DNA of 64,000 nt from Metellina segmentata. Taxonomy: Eukaryota; Arthropoda; Arachnida; Araneae; Tetragnathidae. Where the stretch lies: NCBI GenBank assembly GCA_947359465.1, contig OX375875.1, positions 16,021,439-16,085,438 of the forward strand, in the 5' to 3' direction. Positions 55,501 to 63,832 of this stretch are shown here, in pieces. The notes under the pieces are model-generated. The model was not told the DNA's origin. It worked only from the letters and a program-made list of their open reading frames with translations, and searched no databases. Positions within the stretch are counted from its first letter, which is position 1; each line of letters opens with the position of its first letter. The position numbers were made by a program, and so were the translations under genes.

Positions 55501-58500
55501 TGAAGGACACAGAAATTGCCATACTTTCAAAAAGATATCCAAACCAAAAGTTAAAGTTTATGCTTTTGTAAATTTATATGTTGCATAAATTATCAAAATT
55601 AAATATGCTATGCTTTCCAAAAGATACCCAAAAACAAAACGAAAAATATCAACAAAATTATGGCATTCTGATATAACAGCCTTTTTTAAATTACGGTCCA
55701 CAATGTTTTGTTATACGGCCAAAAAGAATGCTGTTTTATGCTTCTGTTTAGTTTCAGCTTCTCCCTTTAGGCGGCGTTGCTACATTTTACCTCACAAAAA
55801 TATGAGGAACAGAAAAAAATGTTAATTTCCAGAAGCCAATCTGAATTTGTGAGGCTGCAATTTGTTTCAGAGGAAGATGGAAATATGCAAATGTGTTATG
55901 TAACAGCCAATCACGGTTTCGTTTTGAGAAATATGCAAAGAAGGCAGTCTTGGATTTAAAGATCATTTTGTTAGTGACTCTAATGCTCTAACCATTCACA
56001 ATGCTGGCTTCTTATACGACTGTCTTTGTTGTATATTGGAGGCTGTAAATTTAAAAAAAGACTGTTATAGCGAAATGCTGTAATTTTCGTGATCCAGTTC
56101 CAAAAATGAAGGAAGCACAGTAAAACGATACTTATACCATAGATTATGATAATCCAAACTAAAAGTTAACGCTAACTAAAAGTTAATATGCTTTTAAAAA
56201 AGCAATACAATTTTATAAAGGATATCCAGTAATCGGGCGGCTGCACACGCACAGTAAATACGGATTTAGTCAATACCACCTGAAGACTTGCCTTTCGGAA
56301 GAAAACAATAATAATTAAACATCTCATTAAATTAATTTTTAAATGTACTAGATTAAATTTTAAAATTCAGGGTGGACTATAAAATTGCAAAATATTCAGA
56401 CTACCTGTGGGCCAAAATTCATTATTGTGAGTGCCATAGATTCATCAGGACACGCCGAACAGACAACACATGAACTTCATTTTATAATAGTCTAGACTCA
56501 CTGTCAAAAGTTAAGCATGGAGAGATAAATGTTAGTTTCCAGAAGCCAATCTGAATTTAAGAGGCTGCAATTTGCTGCAGAGGTATTTGGAACTATGCAA
56601 ATGTGTTGTGTACAGGGGTGAAAACAGTCAAATTGTAAAAAAGAGGAAAATATACACAGCGTTATTTTGGGCTACAAAAATAGCTGAATAAGAATACTAT
56701 ATTTGTGTACAGAACAGTGGTGCAGCCAGAAATTTTTTCTAAGGGGGGGTAGGCAAATTTTTAGTCTGATTAACTGCAAAATTTAGTCTGATCGAGGCAA
56801 ATTTGTAGTCTGAACCCTATAAAGTCCACTAAAAACAATAACATTTGTCTTTGGAAGTAGGGAGGTTAACCCATAACCTCCCATGGCTGCGCCACTAGTA
56901 CAAAATATGTGTTTATGATAAGCATGTATTTTTGCCTATTATTTAGCTTAAAAGCTCTACAAAGTCCACTATAAACAATGAAATTTGTCTTCGGAAAAGG
57001 GGGAGGGGGCACCTTACACGTAAACTCAAATTTTGTAAAAGAGAAAAATATCTTGGCAACTTTGTAAACAGTATAAATAAGTTGCATGAAGTTGAAAATG
57101 TTATTTTTATAAATATTTTCTAATATCACCAATTATTTACCACCAATAGTGAGATTTTTTTTTTAATAGTTGCAATTTTTCCAAAACCTTGATACAAAAA
57201 TGAACAGGAAATAAAAATGCTGTTACAAAAGAATAAATCAAATAAATACTATTTTTATTAAATAGCATAAATTTTATATGGAAAAAAAAAATAAGTAGAC
57301 ACCAAAAACAAAATTGGTACAGCTTTAGTCTTCGTTTATAGCAGTGGCAACGGACTTGGCGCTTTTTTGGCGCACTTCTAGTAGTGAGTAATGACAGGTT
57401 AAGGTAACCCACATGCATAACGGTTATTGTGGATTTTAATACAACCTGGGCAAGTGGAAAGTTTAAAAATTTCATTTTGAATATTCCAGAAAGATCTTTC
57501 AAATTCCATTTAACTGTCGTTTGATTTCATTGGTTCATTGGAAATAATTATTTCCTTGGCGACTTAAGGCCCGGTGCACACATCCGATTTTTCAACGTGC
57601 CACCGAAGCCCAACTATGCACACCTAACCGTGAAATGACGCACAAACTCATTTCGCGCCATTTACGATGAATATTCTATCGAAGAAAACGCGTTTATTTC
57701 GCTTACTTGGTGTAAAAAAAATATTTTTTGAAACAGAATAGACGTTACTGGATACAACCATTTACTAATTATTATTTATATTCCATTTGTTTATGACAAC
57801 AAGGTACTTCAGAACGGAGACTCATGTGCGGCGCCGTAAGGGAACTGCGGTACAAGTTGGACGTACGTCGCCCCAGCTGCTCTGGAGGCATGTGTGCACT
57901 GCATCATTGGATCTAATTTATCTCAGACCGCCATTGCGTTGCGGCAGCAGCGCCGCACGTTGAAACCGAATGTGTGCACCGGGCCTAAGAGCGTAAAAGG
58001 CAGGCCGTTTCCACCGCTATAAACATAGACAGAAGCTGTACCCCTGTGGTAAAAAATTTACAACCTATTTTCGAATATAAAATAACTTTTTTTTTCAAAA
58101 TCGTTACATTTTCCCGTAAATATTCTTATTTTCTAATTAAATCAACTTTAAATCAAATAAACTTAAAATTAATAACTCGTATTATCCAAGAAACAATTTA
58201 ACTTATTAAAACAATCATAAATATTGCCCTTAAAAGAAATTTTGAAAAATTCCGTTGCAAAAAATAGCTGCAGTCTATGTTTAAATTGGTGGCCACTGCC
58301 TTGGCACACTTCTAAAGTCGCCAAAGAAAGAAGTTTCAACGGATTTTGAAAGTACTTTCAAGAATATTCAAAATGAAAATTTAAACTTTTTGCTTGCCAA
58401 GGTTACCATAAAAGACGAAATAACCGAGCATCTTATTTTCTAGCTGAAAGAAAAATCACTTTAAAAGCTCATCAACTTAAAATATTTCATTTATACCTTT

Positions 58501-61500
58501 TCCACCGCATCATGACGTTTCACAGCCGCTAGATAACAGTTCCGCTTTTTTAGGAAATCATAGCTTTACCTACGACATATACAACAACGTACGCTAACTA
58601 GTTCAAAATCCAAGTTCTCCAGATTTGCCATTAAACTAATAAGCTTCTCACAAAGGATTCTTTTCAAAAAGGAATTTAGAAAACTTATCAGCTTGCAAAA
58701 TTTAGGAGTGCAACAATCTTTTTTTGTGTGCTTTTAATCTATTTTATTTAAAATTGAAAATGACCTCAACATTTAAAAATATTTCTAATTTTTATATCTC
58801 CCTATTATCTGAGTAATTCGGGGTTAAAAGAAACTGCATTGCCCAAACCAACACATTTCATTGTTGTGTTAAAAATAAGATACACATTTAAGTTGTAAAA
58901 TATTTTAAATATGAGACTCATTTTTTCTATGTTTTAAGTAAAAAAAGCACGTTTTCTTACTCCTCTTTCATCATTCAATTTTCTCAACTGCCTTTTTCAA
59001 AAACTTAAGCTTTTAATTTTTAGAAAATAGAGAATTACTCGGCATTGCAGTAAAATGTGTAAAACATGCATGTGTATACGATGGATTTTAGAAAAAATAC
59101 AAGAATCAACAGAAATTCTACAATTTTTTATTAAAAATTTCAAAGAATTTAAAATCTGCGGAAAATTTAAATTGGTAATTTTTAATTCACGTCATACTAG
59201 AGCAACACAAGGGGTTGTTGACGAGGGTCTGGGATCAATTCCAATTGAGAGATCAGAGGTAATTTTTAATTAATGTCGTACTAGACAACACAACTTGCTA
59301 TTGACGACAATCCGGAATCAATCCACTAAGGGACAGATCCAAGGTAATTTTTAATTAACATCGAACTACAACAATACAACATGCTATTGACGATGGTCCG
59401 GAATCAATCCCCTAAGGGAAAGATCTGAGGTAATTGGTCATTTTTTAATAACGTCGTACTAGAGCAACACAAGGTGCTATTGACGACCCTCCGGGATCAA
59501 TCCTTTAAGGAAAATATCCAAGGCAATTCGGTAATTTTTAATTAACATACTCGAGCAACATAACTAGTTATTGACTACGGTTTGGGATCAATCCACATAG
59601 TGCTATTCGCAACATTGCGGGTAATAGGTAATTTTTAGTTATTGATTGGACACACCGATTGGTTAACGTCATACTAGAGCAACACTACAGACTATTGACG
59701 ACGGTCCGGGATTGATCCCCTAAGGGAAAGATCCGAGGTAATTGGTAATTTTTTATTAATGTTGTACTACAGCTACATAACGTGCTATTGACAACCATCC
59801 ATGATCAATCCCCAAAGGGAAAGATACGGGCACAACAGCACGTAATTTTGAACCACGGTCAGATTATAAGATAACACCCCACTCTCCAAGAGATTGTGAC
59901 GTGACATCAATTGGATCTCTTTGCAATTCCAATTTGGCCGCATTTCACAATGACGAAGCCATCACAACATTGTCCATGGTGTTGATTTGCGAATCAAACC
60001 AAATGGGAATGTGTAGCAAACACCGGTGATTGGCAAACATTCACAATGGTAAACTAACCCCATGAAGTACAGCACAGGCAACGCCATGCTAGAAATAGAG
60101 TGGCTAGTAGGTAATAATTAGAAACAAAATTAAATAGTTAAGGAATCTTTATAAGCATTCTCTTCCAATGCAAATGATTCAGAATGATCTTGCAATAACC
60201 ATCAGAATAAATGTATAAACTTACGTATTTGCCTCTACAATTTTATTTTTTATTCTAAATCATCATTTTTATCTAATTCTTGTGACTTAACATCAGTTGT
60301 AACAAGAAAAAATTCTAATTCCCAACAAACCAGTAAAAAATCTTTAATTGCTTGATTTCAGCAAATCTATTTTACAGTTATCTTCATTTTAAAAGGTATT
60401 GGAATGCAATCATTTAATATCTTAAAACAATGGCGGATCAGGGGAAATAGTGCCAAGAGAAAATACTGAAATTGTGCTCACAGGAAAACAACAGGCACTC
60501 ATCTTTTAAACAATTTTACAACACACTTATCTTTAAAAAAACAAGCTGAACTTATTCAACTTTTTATTGAATTATGGCACTAGAAGAAATTATGTTTGTT
60601 CATTACTTGCTTTAACCTATACCAATTATTCAGCAATAAGATCAGTCAGCTTTTCAATTTATCTCCACAGTATCTCCTCCCTTGCATTACTAAGTAGTAA
60701 TTACATTATTTTCACACTACTTACCCAAGTAGTAATATGGAATACAAAATTAGAGAATCACAAGAAATAAAAATTAATGGGATATAGAAACCCAATATTT
60801 ATATGACAAATAAAATTTAATTAGTTTAAGAACTAGGTTAGAGAACATAAAGTATCAGCAGGACTGTATGCAGTCTGCTTACAAGTTCTTACTGTCAGCT
60901 CCTGAATAATAGCACCAGTTCTCCAGCCATGATTTAATGTCAAATCAGCCAAATCAGAGTAGATCTGATCTCCAAAGTACAATACAGAGTTGCCATACCA
61001 ACCAGTCATGCGCTGTAGCTCTTTCAGATTTCCCTAATTCAAATAGAGATATTACTTGCAAAGAAATACATTTGAGTAAATTAAATATTTGAATCAATTC
61101 TGGATTTGTTTTTAAATTATTTTTTAAACATTTCATGAACAATTATTAGAAAACAAAATATTAAAGCCAATAGATTCATTTCAAAATTACAATAAAATTT
61201 TAAATTGCTACATTTTAAAAGTATTAATCTCATGATAAAAAGGAGAGTACTTCAAGGCATTTAATTTCAATGGCATACTTTCTGCTTTTCCTATATTACA
61301 AAAAAATATTCACATTAACATTATATTATAATCATTCTTTTATTTAATAACAGAATTATAATTACTATGACTATGAATGTTGGGAAAACATAAATATTAC
61401 ATATTTTCTTTGATTCAAGATCTATTTTGAGCTTCATACAATCACAACAGGACATATTACTTAAATCTATAATTCTGGATTCATTTTTATAACCCAGGAA

Positions 61501-62684
61501 AAATTCAGACAAATACAGTAACCAAAATAGCAGAATATTTATGTTGCACCTTGATGGTAGGGTACTTGCATACATTTCAGTGTCTTGATTTGAATATTTA
61601 CTATACACATACCAACCAAAAATATAATTTATTTTTTACTATGCTCATGAAAACTAATCATGACATGTGGAATTCGATCAGCAATTATTTAAGAATGTAG
61701 AGTGTGTTGAGGAGCTGGTCCATGTTATTTGCAATTTTGTTTTGTCCTTAGTTTGTCTGAATTTTTCTCTAACAAGTGTTTGTATCCATATGTACAACTT
61801 AAAATGGGTACAATTAGTATATGGTATTAGCCTCTAGATTGGAAGTTTCCTGGTTCAAATCCGAGTCAGGGCATGGATGTTTGCAAGCGAATGGTGAAGA
61901 GGTGGCTGGTGCACTTTAAACCTGTCGTGGCCGAAAGTCCTCACGTTGGGTTGGTGTGGAAGTTTGGAGAGTGGGGTGCCAGTTCAGATGTTGTCTCGTC
62001 ATCAGACCGTGCTACAAAATTACGTGGCGATATACCGAATGGCTTAGGCTGGGATGGTGGTAACTAATTGAATTTCATATCCAGTTTTGGAGGTCAACCA
62101 ACCGTTATAGTGGTTAAGGTGTTAGCCTCTAGACCGGAAGGTTCCTGGTTTGAATCCGGGTCAGGGAATGGATATTTGTAAGCATATGGTGTAGAGGCGG
62201 CTGGTGCACCTTAAATCTGCTGTGGCCGAAAGTCCTCACGTTGGGTTGTTGTGGAAGTATGAAAAGTGGGATGCCAGCTCAGGTGTTGCCTCGTCATCTG
62301 ACCATTGTTCAAAATTACGCGATGGTACAACCAATGGCTTAGGCTAGGATGGTGGTAACTAGTTGAATATCCATTCTTGGGAAGGTTGAAAAATAACAGT
62401 AAAACCTACCATGCTATTTGGTCAGATGTTTTTTTTTCCTCTTAACAGAATCAAAAGGCAAAATTCCCATCTGGTAGACGGAGGGGACGTTTTTTATGCT
62501 TACAATTTTTGTGAAGTGACAGTTTTGTTTTGAATGCAATACTAAAAGATGGTAATTATAAAAATATAACAAACAAATAAAACTTTATTTCAAACTTACT
62601 TCAATATAAACGCATCCCTTGTCTAATGATGTAACCTTTTCCCAAAGCTGACTCTTGGTAGGTACATCGTAAATCCTAAAGGGC
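46361..62684 (-). CDS. NT5DC2/3-like: 5'-nucleotidase domain-containing protein (NT5DC2/NT5DC3-like), 3' five exons
   Basis: Five exons join in frame with GT/AG borders: 62684-62600, 61033-60893, 54434-54348, 50115-50057 and 46565-46361. They give about 191 residues, the C-terminal third of a HAD-superfamily 5'-nucleotidase-domain protein. [20 protein letters not shown] holds the HAD motif IV acids (GD.IYSD). [12 protein letters not shown], a WLQTL block, and [20 protein letters not shown] with [11 protein letters not shown] are signature stretches of the NT5DC2/3 branch. The family is related to cytosolic purine nucleotidase, but enzymatic activity of this branch is uncertain. The N-terminal catalytic DxD lies upstream, outside the window. 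Exon phases agree everywhere and there are no stops, so the gene looks functional. The protein ends KIPFM, a little shorter than vertebrate relatives. Introns (1.6, 6.5, 4.2 and 3.5 kb) are full of transposons. Confidence 0.93.
46566..48007 (-). other. NT5DC-like intron, unassigned part
   Basis: AT-rich intron text with no further exon seen. Confidence 0.5.
48008..48238 (-). other. Unrecognised open frame in the last intron, possible cryptic exon
   Basis: A 76-codon minus-strand frame with a Ser/Asn/Thr-rich first half and a hydrophobic run [20 protein letters not shown] that could be a membrane segment. It sits less AT-rich than the intron around it. A TGTAG acceptor-like word near 48217 and a GTAAGT donor-like word near 48053 could bound an exon. 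I do not recognise the protein. It may be an alternative exon, a captured fragment or chance. Confidence 0.3.
48245..48998 (-). mobile_element. hAT derivative, second copy, perfect 8-bp TSD
   Basis: Starts TAGGGTAACTTTTTTGTTGC and ends AAAAAGTTGCCCTA. AATATCAG flanks both sides (48237-48244 and 48999-49006). It is the reverse-complement relative of 7023-7829, with the same ATGCAACTTT subterminal words. Its internal frame (48665-48474) reads [20 protein letters not shown] then LLLSDAAH, a hAT transposase fragment. Confidence 0.9.
49030..49490 (+). pseudogene. Non-LTR retrotransposon RNase H and C-terminal fragment
   Basis: The plus strand reads [20 protein letters not shown] (RNase H His block; 49045-49110, one frame off). 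Then comes [20 protein letters not shown] with [11 protein letters not shown] (49285-49385), the usual C-terminal finger region. Frameshifts and loss of upstream RT make it a 3' fragment. It is a different LINE family from the 24-29 kb element. Confidence 0.65.
49540..49765. mobile_element. SINE-B copy
   Basis: CATCCAGGGAGGAATCAAAC with CTGCACCGCCC and CAGTGCAGTGGACATACC. After a short spacer comes TTTTATGGCACAGGGTCC, which resembles the other SINE-B end. Confidence 0.6.
50057..50115 (-). CDS. NT5DC2/3-like: NT5DC-like short exon
   Basis: 59 nt between TTAG and GTAATG encode [19 protein letters not shown] plus two bases of an Arg codon that the next exon completes. Confidence 0.9.
50116..50895. 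other. NT5DC-like intron, unassigned
   Basis: Near 50665-50812 a GACTACGG...ATAACTG word and its variant CATAGTCTAAAGG.TA lie in inverse arrangement, suggesting a small MITE. Otherwise nothing is seen. Confidence 0.35.
52265..53180. mobile_element. Candidate pogo/Tigger-like MITE
   Basis: CAGTGAAATCTCAGTAATAC at the left and inverted CAGTAAAAAATCTCGTTAAG at the right, each with TA outside (52263-52264 and 53181-53182). The terminal match is moderate. From about 52425 the interior matches the MITE at 62849-63210. Confidence 0.55.
52770..53162. repeat. Minisatellite of 15-18-bp units
   Basis: Roughly 22-24 units of AAAGTTCGAAATCCGG type with frequent substitutions (AAAGTCCAAAATCCAG, AAAATTCGAAATACG). 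The gradual drift along the array indicates growth by local slippage or unequal exchange. Confidence 0.9.
54348..54434 (-). CDS. NT5DC2/3-like: NT5DC-like exon
   Basis: 29 codons between TGTAG and [26 protein letters not shown] and LQHLIEEMQ, matching the helical segment after motif IV in the family. Confidence 0.92.
54500..54654. other. NT5DC-like intron, unassigned
   Basis: AT-rich, nothing recognised. Confidence 0.4.
55221..55268. repeat. Perfect 20-bp-stem hairpin
   Basis: AGTTTGCATAAATGATCCAA and its exact complement are separated by an 8-base loop. The stem is followed by CTAAG, so it could be a Helitron 3'-type hairpin. It is preceded by a 28-bp duplication (GTATGGTCTTTACTGCACT twice, 55170-55220). 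Confidence 0.85.
55335..55530 (+). pseudogene. Helitron replication-helicase fragment
   Basis: The frame reads [20 protein letters not shown] and SERVLYI, a stop, then [20 protein letters not shown]. This corresponds to the segment (LFQQYIVD.Y..IE..RL.., then LR..LY..L.DAL) in the N-terminal Helitron-like domain of arthropod Rep-helicase proteins. One stop and loss of both flanks make it a relic. Confidence 0.7.
55815..55912. repeat. Direct repeat, second copy at 56525-56625
   Basis: TTTCCAGAAGCCAATCTGAA with GAGGCTGCAATTTG and AAATATGCAAATGTGTT-type text occurs twice in the same orientation, 715 bp apart. One copy is inside the Helitron-related region and one just outside, indicating a duplicated unit. 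Confidence 0.75.
56715..56897. mobile_element. 183-bp hAT MITE
   Basis: CAGTGGTGCAGCCAGAAATT and inverted TAGTGGCGCAGCCATGGGAG ends; GTACAGAA and GTACAAAA outside (7 of 8). The CAGTGGCGCAGCC start is typical for hAT. Part of it (AAAGTCCACT...TTTGTCTT, 56820-56860) is repeated just outside at 56958-56998. Confidence 0.75.
56906..57315. other. NT5DC-like intron, unassigned
   Basis: The partial repeat noted above and AT-rich filling. Confidence 0.4.
57316..58042 (+). mobile_element. Third, diverged copy of the long-TIR MITE with a nested insertion
   Basis: GGTACAGCTTTAGTCTTCGT at the left and inverted GGTACAGCTTCTGTCTATGT at the right. GGCGCACTTCTAGTAGTGAG and GGCAAGTGGAAAG match the 17.9-kb copy. 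It is interrupted at GGCGACTTAA by a Harbinger-type MITE. No 8-bp duplication remains. Confidence 0.8.
57568..57985. mobile_element. Harbinger-type MITE, 418 bp, TAA duplication
   Basis: GGCCCGGTGCACACATCCGA and inverted GGCCCGGTGCACACATTCGG form strong terminal repeats. TAA lies on each side (57565-57567 and 57986-57988), the PIF/Harbinger signature. CpG-rich core (GGCAGCAGCGCCGCACG) in AT-rich surroundings. Confidence 0.87.
58265..58435 (-). mobile_element. Fragment of the long-TIR MITE
   Basis: TTGGCACACTTCTAAAGTCGCC, a block with AACGGATTTTGAAAG and AATATTCAAAATGAAAAT match the 14.6-kb copy in the same direction. Only the left third remains. Confidence 0.65.
58507..58575 (-). mobile_element. 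Solo end of the 16.4-kb Harbinger-like family
   Basis: Reverse strand reads AGCTATGATTTCCTAAAAAA then GCGGAACTGTTATCTAGCGG, matching the TIR at 16376-16424. No partner end was found nearby. Confidence 0.65.
58576..59172. other. NT5DC-like intron, unassigned
   Basis: AT-rich, nothing recognised. Confidence 0.4.
59173..59890 (-). repeat. Tandem array of seven SINE-A 3' tails
   Basis: GGTAATTTTTAATT-type starts lie at about 59173, 59257, 59342, 59428, 59521, 59620 and 59737. Each unit (about 85-115 bp) contains TACTAGAGCAACACA, a GCTATTGACGA block and GGGATCAATCCCCTAAGGGA, and stops at GATCCGA, directly abutting the next GGTAATT. Only the last unit continues into the SINE body (GAACCACGGTCAGATTATAA). 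Units differ by 10-25%. Confidence 0.9.
59891..60892. other. NT5DC-like intron, unassigned
   Basis: CACAATGGCGGATCAGGGG-like text near 60430 resembles a hAT end but has no partner. Otherwise nothing. Confidence 0.4.
60893..61033 (-). CDS. NT5DC2/3-like: NT5DC-like exon with HAD motif IV
   Basis: Exactly 47 codons between TTAG and GTAAGA. It encodes [20 protein letters not shown] followed by [20 protein letters not shown] and AIIQELT. The Asp residues of GD.IYSD are the metal-binding motif IV. Confidence 0.95.
61034..61810. other. NT5DC-like intron, unassigned
   Basis: AT-rich, no exon or repeat recognised. Confidence 0.4.
61815..62075 (+). mobile_element. SINE-A, head 1 and tail type 2
   Basis: Head TATTAGCCTCTAGATTGGAA with GGTTCAAATCCGAGTC, body TCCTCACGTTGGGTTGGTGT, then CCGAATGGCTTAGGCTGGGA and GGTAACTAATTGAAT. 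It lies about 30 bp upstream of a second copy in the same orientation. Confidence 0.87.
62097..62375 (+). mobile_element. SINE-A, head 1 and tail type 2, full head
   Basis: CCAACCGTTATAGTGGTTAA starts the head, GGTTTGAATCCGGGTCAGGG is its B-box region, then body and the ACCAATGGCTTAGGCTAGGA tail ending GGTAACTAGTTGAATATCCA. Confidence 0.88.
62376..62599. other. NT5DC-like intron, unassigned
   Basis: Nothing recognised before the exon donor. Confidence 0.4.
62600..62684 (-). CDS. NT5DC2/3-like: NT5DC-like exon (first seen in window)
   Basis: Acceptor TAG before 62684, donor GTAAGT after 62600. It encodes [20 protein letters not shown] and DKGCVYIE after one base that completes a split codon. 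Confidence 0.92.
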
Positions 62685-62848
62685 CTATTTTAGAAAAAAA
62701 CACTTATAAGTCCACAAAACAAAATAAACAAATTTATCACAAATCGAAATTTTATTAGAGTACTTTATACAAGTCAGAATTCATTATTTTCATTGTTCTA
62801 TATGGTTTTCAGATTGGGCAAATTTTATTGGCAAAATGTTAATAGAGT

Positions 62849-63212
62849 ACAAAGTCCAAAATCCTGATTTTTTTTTCTCTCACTTTTTTCCGTCTTTCCG
62901 CCTTTTTCCTTCCTCAAATTTTAAAGAACAAGGTGTTCAACCTGGACCAAATTGATGGAACAACACAAAGAAATGGGACATGCTCAGAGTAAATACCACA
63001 CAGAAAAAATAGTAGATTTGTAAGTAAAATTTGTTGTATTATATTAAAAGGTTTTTTCCTTTTAAAAAAATTTATTCCTATTTATATATCTGCTATTTGA
63101 TCATTGCAAACATGTTCCTGATGTAAATAACGAGCAGACAAACTGCAGATAATCCTGAAAACTCCGAAATCTGGAATGGACGAGGTCCGGAGGATTCGGA
63201 ATTTTGGACTTT
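62849..63212 (+). mobile_element. Compact MITE related to 52425-53170
   Basis: Starts TACAAAGTCCAAAATCC and ends GAATTTTGGACTTTCAACTG-TA (inverted CAGTTGAAAGTCCAAAATTC). The interior shares AACCTGGACC.AATTGATG, ACATG.TCA.AG.AA and GTAAAATTTGTTG with the 52.4-kb copy. Only three or four short unit-like words are present where that copy has its minisatellite. Confidence 0.75.
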
Positions 63213-63724
63213 CAACTGTAATGCAATCTAATCAGCAAAATCGAATTCAATTTTTTTGCATTTTTGAATTAATTTTATGTATTACTGACATCCATTTATG
63301 TATTTTTAGCATGAAATCAGTTGATGAGCAGAATCTATGACCAATAACTCATTAAAATTAAAGATATTTTAAGAGTTCCATACTTTTTTCATAAGTTTTA
63401 CAAGCCCTGCACATCTTAAGACTTATATTAACTTTATCAGGCAAACCTCACTTAATGACTAATATCAGTTCCCATGCAAATCAGTCATTAAGCAAATGGG
63501 TTGATAAATGAGGAGCTGAATTTTTATTTACTATAAAGAAAAATTTTAAAGGAAACCAACTTGAAAGCTTTGCATTAATTTGTATATTTTCCATATTAGA
63601 GCCTAAAAATGCAATCTGCTATAATTATAAAATGATGTAACTTAAGTTAAAGTTCATTCATAAAGACAGATTGATATTTTGTTTTCACACACCAGGATGG
63701 ACAGTGTCGATAAGTAGTGTTTTA
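63213..63724. other. NT5DC-like intron, unassigned
   Basis: CACTTAATGACTAATATCAG and GTCATTAAGCAAAT near 63430-63500 resemble pogo/Tigger-type ends; not resolved. Confidence 0.35.
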
Positions 63725-63832
63725 AGGAGTTGGTTATTTTATATTTTATGGTGCAAGGAGCATATTTGGCCAAGCTGCACTAAACCTAACACAGCGTGAA
63801 ATAAAAAATGTTGTGAAAGTGGAAAGAGGGTA
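63725..63832. mobile_element. SINE-B fragment
   Basis: TTTTATGGTGCAAGGAGCAT with ATTTGGCCAAGCTGCACTAA, the left part of the SINE-B family only. Confidence 0.6.

Larger units (their letters stand above)
54655..56500. mobile_element. Helitron-related pair of 370-bp inverted repeats
   Basis: CTACTATTATAAAATGAAGT (54672) with GGCATGTCCTGACGAATCTA recurs inverted at about 56490-56105, and homology runs for about 370 bp to TTAACTTTTAGTTTGGAT. CTATTATAAAATGAAGTT-type starts resemble arthropod Helitron 5' ends. A Helitron coding fragment lies between the arms. Two Helitron 5' parts facing each other is the simplest reading. Confidence 0.6.

Noticed and set aside
57137..57502. 121-codon minus-strand frame
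   Set aside because: It spans the left end of the long-TIR MITE and has no recognisable motif.
60567..60770. 67-codon plus-strand frame in the NT5DC-like intron
   Set aside because: No motif and wrong strand for the gene; likely chance.
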